From NCBI GenBank assembly GCA_902806595.1, contig CADCXC010000044.1, positions 1,116,001 through 1,180,000 on the forward strand: a stretch of 64,000 nt of DNA, written 5' to 3'. The notes beneath the pieces are model-generated. The model had not been told where the DNA came from, searched no databases, and saw only the letters and a program-made list of their open reading frames with translations. Below are positions 20,898 to 32,581 of the stretch, piece after piece. Within the stretch, counting starts at the first letter, position 1; every line of letters starts with the position of its first letter. The position numbers and the translations under genes were made by a program. The stretch comes from Pyrenopolyporus hunteri (Eukaryota > Ascomycota > Sordariomycetes > Xylariales > Hypoxylaceae).

Positions 20898-22823
20898 GGG
20901 CTTGTCTACCCACTCACACTCGGGTTCCCGGAGAAAGGGGTATCTCGATTGCGTACACTCCGGAGCTCACCTATACCGCACCTCTGGAACCTAGAGGTTT
21001 CGTCGCCTACATAACAAAATATGCGAAGCCGACCTCGCCCGCCCCTTTTCTGCACAATTTTGGTTATTATCCCGCTATACAGGGAATTTTGGAACGAATG
21101 ATACGATACGACATGAAATCCATTCAGATAAAGGGAACGAGCATCTATATGCATGATTTTGGAAAACTCACGAAGACACGGCATTGCATACGATCGCATA
21201 TACATGATACCGCATTGGGTAGGCAATTTTAACGACCACTTTTTTACTTTCTTTTCATAACGAAAAATGAGCGTACGATGGGAACGGGAGGTCTCTCTGA
21301 CAAAACGAATGATTGAACGGTTGCATGAAAAGTGTCATTTATGCGTAAATTTCTCAATTTTGGACTGGGTTTGGGTTTCTGGTTTCTTCGTCTCACTATG
21401 TTTCTGTATCCTCCATGATGTATGTCAGTACTCAGGTACTCATAAGCGCGATGTTACTTTCCTTCTACCAATTTAGGTATATAGAATTGAGTTGTTTGAT
21501 TACACTGAGCGCTCTACTGATGCGAATGTTCTCGTTTCTTCGTATTACTCGGTTTCCCTACTGCTCCCGTGATAATTAATATAACAAATTATACTACTTG
21601 GGACAATTCAAGTCTGAAAATTGGCTTCTAAGTAGCGTTATAGCTTTCTATACTTATTATTCACCTAAACTCTATTATCCCACGGTTATAGTACCGAAAG
21701 TTTTCCCGCAGAGGTTTCCAGCTCAAACATTCTCCCTATCAAGTCTCCTAGACCTAAAAGGAATAACAGACGATCAAGCGTTACCACTACTACCATCAAA
21801 TTTTTATGATATACGGAATGGTCTTGACGTCCCATCGCACTTCCCCGGATTCAGAGAGTAGTAAATTAGGTAGCCTCTAGCCCCCGTCATGAATTACAGA
21901 TGCTAATATTCGGTCGGCACGGAAGTGAAGTACAACGAATAAGGAGCTAGATCTATCAGCTTGGGACTTGTAATACACGCGCCCCTTTGCCTTCATTCGC
22001 TACCTACCTAGGCAGGTATCCAGGGCTTCGGCCTGATTAAACTTTGATTGCTTGTCAAACAACACTTGTTTCCCCCACTGCATACGTAGCTCACTTTGTG
22101 GTATAATCGATTCAAATATATATATATATATATATATCAAAGAGTCTTCTCAGCTCCTCAGAACCACCGACCCTTCATGGAGATGCCTTCACTGCTAGGT
22201 TCATGATCCAGGGGGAAGGAATAACTACCCGCCGTCTAGTTATTTCCACAATATGAGATCGAACCACAAAACCCAATAGTCGCTTATGAGTCCTCTCTGG
22301 TATACAATCATATACGGACGACGTTTTCTTTCTTATATATTGGCTACACTCAGCTAGCCACTTACTGATACATCGTTTTGTCGATACACACCCTTATTAT
22401 CTACACCAGTATCGCCCCCTTACTCATTGAAATCTCCCCCACTAGCTAATGTATATGAACCTCAGACATAAATCCGCTATAGCAACGGCGGTACTTATTA
22501 GATATCTACAACCTACTGAATCGAAACTTTTAGAACAAAGATAAACACAACAGGTCAACCATAGACGTATATGACAGGGTAGCGAGACATTACCAAAACC
22601 AGACCTTTTAATTATCGTGTCGCTTTGGCGCCTGAACTAGCCCAGGCACCTGCTAAGGGACCTAAAGCACGGGGGGTATCTTATGCCTATCGCTGTCCTG
22701 CCTATACAATAACATACTGCCTTTCCATAACCCTATTTCAACGTCTTACGAGCGGTACTTTGCTTTCCATGAACCCTCGTATTCCGCCTCACAGACATAT
22801 GAGCCCTTCCAATTCACCCTCTC
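20898..22823. other. Intergenic region between convergent genes
   Basis: This holds the 3' regions of the VOC gene (+) and the MYST gene (-). An (AT) run of about 22 bases is at 22116-22137, and TACCTACCTAGGCAGGTA is at 22001-22018. No supported gene. Confidence 0.5.
22116..22137. repeat. (AT)n microsatellite
   Basis: Eleven AT dinucleotides in a row. Confidence 0.85.
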
Positions 22824-24886
22824 CTAACCCTCATGCACCTCCTCGTCCTCTCCCTTCTTGATCGCGTACCCCTCGATGAACCCATTCGGGTCGCACGTCG
22901 GCGTGAGTTCGATCTTGTTTGCCTTGACCCAACGCCTGACGGCCTCCCTGTCGAGTCTGACCCGGGGAGAGGCCATCTTAGCTTCCTTACCATCAACGGG
23001 TCCTTCCTCCTCGCTCACGCTTGCGCCCCTTCGCTCGGCCGAGCCGGTAGCCACCTCGATGGTTTCCGGGCCCGTGTCCTCCACGACGCCGATGTCGCGG
23101 AGCACGGCGAGGCAGTCCTCGGGTACGATCCAGGTGGCTTTGGAGCACTGCTCAATAGTAATTACGACCTCACCATCTTGCTTACTTTGGTTCTCCCCAT
23201 CTCCCCCTCGTCCTACATCACTCGAGCCATCTGTCCCTGACAGATCGAGGCTCAGCAGCCACCGCGCGATCTCGCCGGCCCAGAAGCGCTTGTACCCTTT
23301 CCTACCGAGCTCTGAAATCGGCTTCTCGGGCCCCCCTAGGATGCCCTCGCGGCGGGAAATCTCGTACGAGACGCCCATAAGCAGGGCGCCGAGGCCCTTG
23401 CGTTGCCACGGCGGGAACACGAGGATGCAGGCCAGATTATTGTTGTCCCAGGACAGCTTCTCCTTGGAGAAGAAGCCGACGACTTGGGGCCTCCTCTGTA
23501 AGGGGGGTTGTTCTTGTGGGACATTATTACTCGTCGTTGTAGCCATAGAGGACTGCGAGTTTGGTATCGTGTCTGTGGGAACGGGGTGAGGTGGGCGTTG
23601 CGCGTCAAACGGTATCGGGGGCGGCGGAGGAGGCGGGGGCGTGTACGCAAGGAGGAAGTAGTTGAAACCCGTAACGTCGAAGAACACCGATTTGTTATCT
23701 AGGAAGAGCTTCGCGAACAGGGATAAGTTCTGGCAGAATAGCTGCCGGGGAGTCAGTCTAGACAAGGCAGATGTGAGACATACGCGGGAAGACGACGCAC
23801 CCTATCTTTCTCCCCATCGACCTCCCAAACGCTCCACTCGCCATTATCAGTGACTACCTCCTCTACGATGGTCACGCCCGCGCCCCCATCACTCTTCTTC
23901 CTTCCCCTGCCCCTCCCGCCTCCTTCCGCAATCCCAGCAGTCGTTGACGGGACTCTCACCGTCCTAATCCGCGAACCTTTAGGATGCGTGTACACCTTTC
24001 GCCCGGGCATCTCGAATGTCCTCTCGCAACACCTGACGTGTTCCCACCAGGTGACCAGCTCTCGGCTGTATTTGAAGCAGCACGGGCATACGTACAGGCG
24101 GTCGAGCATAGGCGGGGGGGCTCTCTTGCCGCCGCCTATCCTACCTCCTATTTTCCCACCACCGTCCTTGTCCTTGCCGCCCGCGTTATTGCTGCCGTTA
24201 TTGCTCGGTAAATCTCCTAGCACTTCTTTGCCGTAGTACGACGGGTACCACGCCTTGAAGCAGATATTGCCCAGTACTACCTTATCGATATTACGGTCCG
24301 AGCGCGGCGTTGGCGGCGGCTTCGGTGGTTTATCAGCGGAGGGGGCCGTAGCGCGCTTTGGGGTCGTAGTCGCCGCCGTCGCTGCGTGCGTTTGGCGGAG
24401 GAGCTGTTGTTGCTGTTGCTGTTTCTGTAGTGGCGATTTTGGTGGTACAAGTCTAGTCTGCGGGGACGGCGAACCCGCGGCTGGCCGTGTTCTTACGGTC
24501 GGTCTTGGGGGAGGTAAGTGCTCCAGCGATTCTGCTGATGTATTTCCAGCGTCGTCGTCGTCGTCACGGTCTTCATTGTGGACCTCGATACTGTCTGGTT
24601 GTATATTCTCTTTTAGGACCCTGCCCGTCACGGTGTGCCTCGTAGTTATGGTCTTACTCCTTTTCCCAGGCGGACGGCCGGCTTTTCTCTTTAACGCGTC
24701 ACCCCGCGAGCCTCGCGCCACTATTGTGTCCGCGTGAATAGCGAGGTGCTTCTCGGTGGCGCCTGTAAGTACGCGACCGCTTCGGAGGAGGTGTTCTTCG
24801 TTATTAGGCGCGGGATTCTGTCTCGTCGCGCGGCGCGGTAGTGCGGTTTCCGCATCGTGTGGCTTCTTGCGCTTCTGGGGCGCCAT
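22824..24886 (-). CDS. MYST-family histone acetyltransferase (Sas2/KAT8-like)
   Basis: Exons 24886-23801 and 23741-22824 give 667 residues. It transfers acetyl from acetyl-CoA to histone lysines in the nucleus. The N-terminal 195 residues are disordered, with an AT-hook-like GRPPGKR and a Gln run. The MYST domain starts near 200 (CFKAWYPSYY). Its C2HC zinc finger is at about 264-284 (C-x2-C-x12-H-x3-C, from CPCC to EHVRCC). The 59-nt intron restores GEKDR-LFCQNLSLFAKLFLD. Cys 467 in LACILVFPP, the acetyl-CoA loop QRKGLG (475-480) and Glu 501 in GGPEKPISELG match the catalytic parts of Esa1-type enzymes. Residues 395-448 form a Pro/Gln-rich insertion between core strands. No chromodomain or PHD finger is seen, which favours a Sas2-like role over Esa1. 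Confidence 0.9.
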
Positions 24887-25955
24887 CGTCGGTCGTTAGA
24901 TTTATTTACAAAGATAAGAAATTCAAGCCGTGTTTTGGAGTTCACATCTTGCACCGGGTAATTGAAAATAGTTTCAAACACATAAGTAAAAAAAGGAAAG
25001 AAGAGTGTTTTGTCAAATTCGAGTAGGACAAAGTGCGACGCTCCTGATGTTTGTACTGATTACGTAAATGAATTGAACGAAGCTAATGGGCTCAGACGTA
25101 AGGATCGTATGGGGGAATAAGGTTTGGTTGTCCGCACGTGATAACCCTGAGAGTGACCTACCAAACTGGAAGTCTCCGCAACCTTAAAATACCATATGAA
25201 CTTTATTGTGAGCTTAGACTGTACTTAGCTACTTATGTACCTAGGTACCTATCACAGCTCCTATGGGAAAATTAAAGCTATCTACATGCTCTTGATAATG
25301 GAACCACAACCTTACCCTTATATCCTACAGTTCTACTGCAATGGATTAAGAAACAAGCTAATAGCAAACGAAGTTCGAATAATAAGCCACAAACAATGAC
25401 TTATCTTACAGAAAAGTGAGGTAGGCAAACGTCGAGTTTTTTAACTAGGCACCGAGACGCTATTTGGACCTCGGCCGTCATGACCTCTCGGTGGTCTGGA
25501 CATGAATTTAGGGACCACATATGTAGAAGTCCAGGAAATAAACGCAACCCTAGAAGCCTCTAGTATGACGGTAGGTAGTAATAACAGTAGCATTGTTAAT
25601 TGCGTGCGGAAAACGGGAGCGGGCTTCCTAACCAGTTCGGAATTCTGTTTAAAGTAGAAAACCGCTAGAGGAAACCGGCCGCGCTCCCGTTCTCCCCAAG
25701 CAGTTTACTACCTGAAACAAAAGGAGTCTGTCTTTCTCTCTCTTCTCTGCTGTTATCTATTACAATAGGCCCCAATGACGTTGTTTATAGTTAACCGCGC
25801 CCTATACGGCCTCAACTTCTCGGGTTACGAACTACAACTTTCACCGATGCAAACAGCTCCCCGGTCTCGTATGCCACCATTACAGACCGGCAATGGTGGT
25901 AAAAAAGCGGCGCCGGATGATCCCTCCCATTTCAGAATACACAGGTTTGATTATG
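24887..25955. other. Intergenic region with a possible foldback
   Basis: This spans the MYST promoter and the RPN3 3' region. GTACCTAGGTAC is at 25238-25249. An imperfect inverted repeat, 25573-25713, has matching arms of 8 bp (outer) and 10 bp (inner). No gene is supported. Confidence 0.45.
25573..25713. repeat. Imperfect inverted repeat (foldback), about 141 bp
   Basis: AGGTAGTA at 25573-25580 pairs with TACTACCT at 25706-25713. AACGGGAGCG at 25612-25621 pairs with CGCTCCCGTT at 25682-25691. The segments between are only weakly complementary, so this may be an old element or chance. Confidence 0.35.
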
Positions 25956-27848
25956 TTACATACCCTCGAAGTCACCGCCGAGGTCATCTTCGTCCAGGTC
26001 GCCCTCTTGTATCTCCTTCGCCATCTCTCGTTCTCGTTCCCGCGCCTCTTGAGCATTCTTGAGTTCGAGACGGTGTTGATTCATGGGGAAGCGCATGGCC
26101 TGGTTGTAAATATGTTAGCTTAGCTAGAGTCTGGATAGTCAGGGGGAAAAATAGACACGGACCTTCACGCTTTCATCGTGTAGCGCAAGACAAGCTCTGA
26201 TACGGTCGTGGAAAGCCTCCCCGGGCTCTCGGGTGGCGTACACGTCACCGACCTCCTTACTCTTCATATATCCTCGCTCCCGGTCGAGCGTCGCCTCGAT
26301 GACGCCGTCACGGATCGCCTTGGCCACAATATACTCCGCGCTTTCTTCGCTGCCTAGATGGAGGCGGATGCAAATGTCGCGCAGGGAGATTCGGCTATAG
26401 CTCAAGCTCATCATGCGGATACCCGTCTTGATGACGTTTTGGCGAAGGCGCAAGATAAGAGAGTACGTCCCGTCACGGCGGAAGGTGTCGGCATGCTCAG
26501 CAATCGTCACCTCAAAATCCTCCAAGTTACCGACTCGCACGGCTTGGACGAGCAGGAAATACGGATGAAGGGCTTGCTCCATACTGGGGACGCGGAAAGT
26601 AGCGCGCTCGGGAATGTCACCCATCAGAAGCTCCACCACGAGCAGGAGCTTCGTCGCGGTTTGCGCGAAACCAAGGGCGCAAGAGCTTGCGGGCGCTTTT
26701 CGTGTGGCCGCCGTCAAGTGCTCGTGCGCCTCCGTGTAGCGCAACTGGATGGCTCGGATTCGACCGAGGTAGTAGAGAAAGCGTGCAACCTGGTTATTGG
26801 CAGCGTTCTCTGGGAACTGGGTATGTGATACGAGGAGGTCGGCTTGGGAGATGTGAGAGGTAAGCAGGTAACTTCGGAGAAGGAGTACGATAACAGAAGC
26901 TTGTATGTCGATATCCTTCCGCAATACGGCGGTCCGGAGAGCCGTCAACAGGATAGGACGGAGCGCAACGACCGGAGACAGAGGAGACGGGGGCAAGGGA
27001 GCGAGCTGCTCGCAGAACAGAGAATAGTAGAAGTAAACCTTAGCAGATAGCGAATCTAGAGTCCGGCGATTCAGAGAGTGGATGCGCTCTGAAAGGTATT
27101 TAGAAAAGTCTGCGCCCCGTTCGAACTGCTTCGAGTCGAACAGGTAAACTTGAACCAGGATGCTCAGGAAGATATCGATCTCGGGGATGACGTCCTTGCT
27201 TTCCTTCTTGTTGCCGTTCTTAGCTGGCGCCTTCGGTTCGCTATCGATCTCCATCTCGGAACCCGACTGGCGACCCAGAGGTACATCTTCCTTTCCGACA
27301 GCAAGTAGAAGCTGCTTGGCGACATTGGCAGATGTGCTCGAGGGAGAGAAAGTTTCGGCAATAACCTGGGCGAGGATATCTGGGGTGAGGCGTTTCCGAA
27401 GCGAAGAGATGGATCTTAGAGCCCTTAACGAGAATCTAGCATCAAAAAGAGCTACTGCGCGATCGAGAAGAGCGAAATTGCTCTTGATATCTGTAGCGAT
27501 AAAAAAACAACATATTAGCTTTCTAGAATGATAGGGATATGCGCGGGCGAAGATGCCGGCCATACCTGTGACAGTTTGGGTGACGGGGTCAACCTTGACC
27601 TCAAGGTCCTCCGGCTTATCCACGTCCATGGCGACGTCTCCGTCAGCATCGGGCGGCGGTGGTTGGGAAGATTGTTTTGTAGTCTTAGAAGGGGGCACGA
27701 CTACAGTCATATCTTCGCCTTCCTTGACGCCCTTCTTACCCTTGCCCTTAAGCGAAGACTTCTCGTCAGTCATGTCAACATCCTGGTTGTTCCTAATACC
27801 ATTCTCGACCGGCTCATTGCCGTTTGAATGAGGCGTCTTCCCCGGCAT
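25956..27848 (-). CDS. RPN3: 26S proteasome regulatory subunit Rpn3 (PSMD3)
   Basis: Exons 27848-27566, 27490-26163 and 26099-25956 give 584 residues. Rpn3 is a PCI-domain subunit of the 19S lid. A charged, disordered N-terminus (1-90) is followed by helical repeats (FALLDRAVALFDARF, YFYYSLFCEQLAPL) and a C-terminal PCI domain (about 370-510). The gene ends in the family tail: FHDRIRACLALHDESVKAM, NQHRLELKNAQEARERE and an acidic GDLDEDDLGGDFEGM. Intron 1 (75 nt, GTATGG) contains no stop and is a multiple of three, so it can be read through as 25 extra residues. Removing it joins QTVT to DIKSNF as in other fungi. Intron 2 (63 nt, GTCCGT) is required to reach the conserved tail. The last codons (GGTATGTAA) also resemble a donor, so a further tiny exon is possible. 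Confidence 0.93.
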
Positions 27849-30463
27849 ATCGGCGGAGGAAAGATGGAGTTGGAGAAAGGAGAGAGGCTTTAGAGACCGT
27901 TGATGGACGGATAAGCCGACGCTGGATAATTTGTCGACTTCGGGTCTGGTGGGAGGAGGGTTGATAGATGATGGGTGATGATGACGATGCTGGATAGAGC
28001 GGACTGGCGATTTCGCGGAGCGCGCTCACGTTTTCGGGAGACCCTGCAGAGGAAACCGGACTGATTTTGGAGTCGGTTGGGAGCTACCGAGGGGAAGGAA
28101 AACACAAACCAGGTGTCTAAATAAAACAAAGGAGAACGATAATATGCGTGTGCAGTATGGATGCAACGCAAAATATGACGAGGCTGGATTTGGGGAGGGG
28201 AGGGAGACAGACAATGTGTTTTTGGTTGAGATTTGGTGGATTATGGGAAGATTGGAAAAGAGTACGAAGTGGAAGGGAGAAATTGATGTCGTTTGTTCAG
28301 TCACAGGTTCAATCAGAGAGCAAGAACTACATGTACGTAGTAACTTGGGAGTAACTTGGGTCAGAGTGATGCAAGCGAAAAGCCCCGGAACGAGAGGGCA
28401 GTTGTCGCCTGACTAGAGCTGCCTATGCACCTAACCTAAGAGGAACGTTAGAGGGCGTTGGAGTTCCCTACAGCACCTAAGATCACCCAAAGCCACCTAA
28501 AACCACCTGGAGCGACCTGGAGTTCGGCCACGGTTTAGGGCCTGTTAGGTCTGGCTCCAGGTGATTAAAAAGAAATAGGTACTGGATCTGAGACCCAGAG
28601 GAAGCTGGAAGACGCGCGCCGAAAAGGGCCAAGTGGGCCAAGACCAGGGTACGAAGCATGGACCCGAGAGTACAAGCATCTCGGCCCAGCATCCCGCAGC
28701 AGATTAGGTATCTTGGGTACTAATCTTTTTCTGGAGCTACCTAATGCCGGCATCCACACCTGGTCTTTCTTCGAGTGAGGACCCATCCGAGTGACGTTTG
28801 CGAATTGGTGCCTACCTGCCCGTCCAGGCCTGCAGCCAGAGCTCCGACCGAAAAATGAATAACAAAATACATCTTAATACCCAAGGTACCTAAAAGGTAC
28901 CTCCTTAGTCAAGCCTCAAACAACCGCATAATCTTCGCCGCATTTCTAATGCACGGCATCTGCAGCAACTACATATACCTTCAATACCCTAACCACGACG
29001 TCTGTTAGCACAGAGATACTCTGGAAATACCTACTAGGAAAAACGAATTCCTGAGACAATTATAAGAACAGTTCTAACCTCTCAAGGCAGAGGTAATCAA
29101 TAACATACCTACATATATAGGTAGGTACCTAGGAAAACATAGCTGATAAGGAACAGCACCGGAATAAATAAATATAAAAGCGTATATTAAAAATGACCCT
29201 ATCTACCAATTAGCAGCATCGACATCATATGTAATAGTAACACCACCCCGATATCGCGCGAGCACATTAGAAAACGGCATCCTACCTTTCCAACCCTCTA
29301 TACATATAAAAATTTTCATCTAGCAGCCTCATATCCCCCAAGGTATGTCCCATATGCTCGAACACGTCGATTGTGCCATCGCCTCCGCGGCCGCCCCAGC
29401 CATTGGCCCGGCGTGCCACATGTTCGCGCTTGACAGGCAGTTCGTCATGTAAGTGTGTATGTGCGTATGGCCTTTTTTCTTTAACCCCACGGTCGCTCTG
29501 TTAGTTCTACATATAATCCGCACATACCTTTTACCTGTTGGTAGTTACCTTGGAAGTCAGCCAGTCAGTTTATCTACTTACCGCATATACCCGCATTGCA
29601 CCCGCTCGAAGGACGAAAACGATATTAAGTCAATATAAAAATATAAGGAACCTGAACTGAAGGCAAAACAGAAGCACCTAACCAGGTAGACCAAGAACTG
29701 GTGATCTCTAGCGCAAGTAATAGCAGCCAATCTGATAGGATGGAACTTCTATGCATGCATTCAGCGCGTTTTGGATAGTAGGACCGGGTATGTTGCGCAT
29801 TGTTGCCATCCGTTCCAATGTTGCTCTCGTTTTTTTAGTCATTCATTATGTAAAGCTAAATAGTAGGGGAGACGAACGATAACGTGTGACGTATGCGGAA
29901 CCTATATCGATGTGCAACCGCGAGTGCATAGGCTGTAGCTACCTAGCTATAGACACATCGTGGTTTTCCTATGCGAGTTAACATTCACGTGTTCTGGCAT
30001 CGCGTCCCAAAATTCATAAAGCACAATATAGTAACTCGATAGCGAGCAGCAGCAGGTAGTCTGCATCAAGAGTTACATATCTAGGCATGATACTCAAGAC
30101 CCCCAAGGAGCAGGAGAGGAAAAGAGACCCTTACGAAACCCGCCGAGACGCCGGGCTAAAATGACAACGTAGCTCCTTCGTTCCCTTCCTAGTCGCTTAT
30201 TGTTCCTACCGCTAAACCCTAATCCGGAAAACCTAAGAACTCCGTTCGTGTACTGAATATGCATGACTATCCCATCCGCCATATTATAGACCGGTATGGT
30301 CCCTTCATAGTTCCGTACCGTCGGCCGGTCGCTTGCGCTTCTCACCAGTTGCGGCGGCCTTATACGTAACAGTGGTGACGGCCGCTCCGGACTCCGCTTC
30401 TGTGGTGGCGTGACCCGAAGGTACGCGTCGTCTCTTGGACATACCCATAGGATGGGACAGCTC
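27849..30463. other. Long intergenic region between RPN3 and TAF12
   Basis: Promoter of RPN3 on the left, 3' region of TAF12 on the right. Around 28470-28565 there are repeated ACCTAAAACCACCTGGAGCG-like units. GGTACCTAAAAGGTACC is near 28885-28901 and ATAGGTAGGTACCTAGG near 29117-29133. The 177-codon leftward frame at 30094-30627 overlaps TAF12 exon 2 in another frame and is not a gene. Confidence 0.5.
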
Positions 30464-32581
30464 CTACTTGTCGTCCTTGCCGGGCATGACCTTGGCGGCT
30501 TGAACCGCGTGCACCTTGGAGATCCAGTTGGATGAGGGTTGTACCTTGCGCACAGTTCGCAGCTCGTCGGACGTGTAACCGGGGATACGGATGTTGTACA
30601 CGCGTTCGAGTACGAGCTGGATATCACGGATCTCGAGTACCATACTACCTCGATCCTTGGCTAAGCGGCAGGCTGTGTGCAGGACGTTATCCACGAAATT
30701 ATCCGCGACGCTAAGAACCGACTATGAATAGCTGGTTAGTAAAATCATGTAGTAACTTGTAGAAAATACATGAAATTTTGCCACAGGGGATTAGACGGTA
30801 CGGGATAGGGAAATAGGGAGATCGTCGAGCCGTGGACTTACTTCTTCAACATCCGGAGTCAGGTAGTTGCCGTCGGCACCGGGGGAACCGCCACCGCACA
30901 CTTGACGCACCAGTTCGTCGAGTTTTTTCTTGGACAGCACATGCTCGCCCTCGGCGTCGAACTGAACGGGCGGCATCTTCGCAATGACGGGTTGGCTCAT
31001 GGTCCCGCCGCCAGTGGCGCCACCGCCTCCGTAGGAGGGGCGTCCGGCAGTATTTCCTCCGCCTGGATTGACAGGTTGCGGAATCTCGGTTGCCTTCGGC
31101 GGTAGGTTCTTGCTGATCGGCATCTTAGAGTTTATATTAGGTGTGCCAGATTGTGGGTGCGCGTGTGAATGAGTAGAATGACTCGCGCTGTTGAGGCCGG
31201 CGGATCCGGGAGTCGATGCAATAGCGCCTGATGAATTGTTTGCTTGACCAGCGACGTTAGTATTCGAATTGGCACGGCTGACTGCGGCCGCGTGAGTAAG
31301 CGGGCGAATTTGAGGCGCCGTCTGTTGTTGTCCTGCGGACTGAGGAGTTTGAACGCGAGCTGACCCTTGGGTCGGTGTTCCCGCAGAAGGTAAGTGCGCG
31401 GAAGTAGCACCGGCGATAGCAGTGTTGACCGGCGGCGGGTGAGGTATGTTGTTCGTCGGTTCGCTCTTCACCTGGGGCTGGGTGGAAGCAGGATGTGACT
31501 GTGCCTGCTGCTGTTGTTGGAGGGGGCCTGCCGAAGGTGTAGCAGGTGTTGCCGGCGTCCCGGGAAGTTGTTGCTGCTGAGGTTGCTGTGGTTGCTGTTG
31601 CGCTTGAGCCTGGGGTAATTGTTGCTGCGGTTGCGATTGTCCGGTATGGACCGACGCACGGGCAGCAGCTAGCTGCTGGTTCTTTGCTGCATCCATCGCT
31701 GCATTTACAGATGCAGTTGCTGCCTGCATGGGATGACTTTCTTGGGCTTGCATTGGTTGTGGCCGCCCTTGTTGGGTGCCAGGGCCCGGTGCGCCTCCGG
31801 TTTGAGCAGTTTTCATTTGTTGACGGACACTTTCTATAAAACGCTGTGCTTCTGAGTACACCTTCTGCTCTTGGGTCTTTTGGTCTTGGAGCTTCTTCAG
31901 ATCCTCGGGGGTCAGCATGTTCTTCTCTTGCCGCTCCTTTATCATGGCGTCTATCTTAAGTCCTCTCGACTTGATGTTCTCCATCTGCATCAGATTACGG
32001 AGGTATCGTGATTTCATCTCGGTATACCACTTAGCTGCCTGATCTGGCAGACAGTGGGACGGCGGTCGTAGAGCACCCCAGGGGAGTTTATTAACATGTT
32101 CCATGATGGCTTTGGGTACATTTGGGGCTGTCTGCTGCTGGACAGCTTGACCGACGTTAGGACCCGTGCCGGCAGGGTTTGGGATGTTATTGCTTGAACC
32201 TGCCCCCGCTGGTCGACTTCCAGGCCTTTGAGCTGCCGGGCCGCTTTGGGCTTGCTCGCCCTGCGTCATTTGTGGATGCGGATTAGGGTGAGCCTGTTGG
32301 CTAGGCTGGCCTGGCTGGCCTTGAGATCCGGCTTGGCTTCTTGCCTGAATGTTCTTGATCTTAGTATACACCATCCGAGAGAACTCGACAACCTTCGCCT
32401 TAGCAGCCTGATGTTCTTGCGTCTCTGGACCATTTTGCTCCATCTTCAAATACAACTGCCGTAAACCCTCCTCATACTTCACTTTTTCTTCCGGGGTGAG
32501 TAAATTGATCCCGCGCATCTGTTCCGGTCGGAGGAGTCGGACCGTCTGCCCTTGGGCAGCCTGTCCCTGGTTTTGATTCAT
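30464..32581 (-). CDS. TAF12: TFIID/SAGA subunit TAF12
   Basis: Exons 32581-30842 and 30721-30464 give 665 residues. TAF12 pairs with TAF4 (TFIID) or Ada1 (SAGA) through its histone fold, acting in RNA polymerase II initiation. The first 540 residues are disordered and Gln/Pro/Ala-rich with many poly-Gln runs. A short conserved N-terminal helix region, MRGINLLTPEEKVKYEEGL, precedes them. The histone fold begins near 549 (LSKKKLDELVRQV) and crosses the intron. Splicing the 120-nt intron (GTAAGT donor, ACTAACC branch site) joins YLTPDVEE to SVLSVADNFVDNV, then RDIQLVLERVYNIRIPGY. The C-terminus, with SSNWISKVHAVQAAK, is typical of fungal TAF12. Reading past the donor would end the protein 16 residues later without the fold. 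Confidence 0.94.

Noticed and set aside
30094..30627. 177-codon minus-strand frame
   Set aside because: It overlaps TAF12 exon 2 in another phase and has no features of its own.
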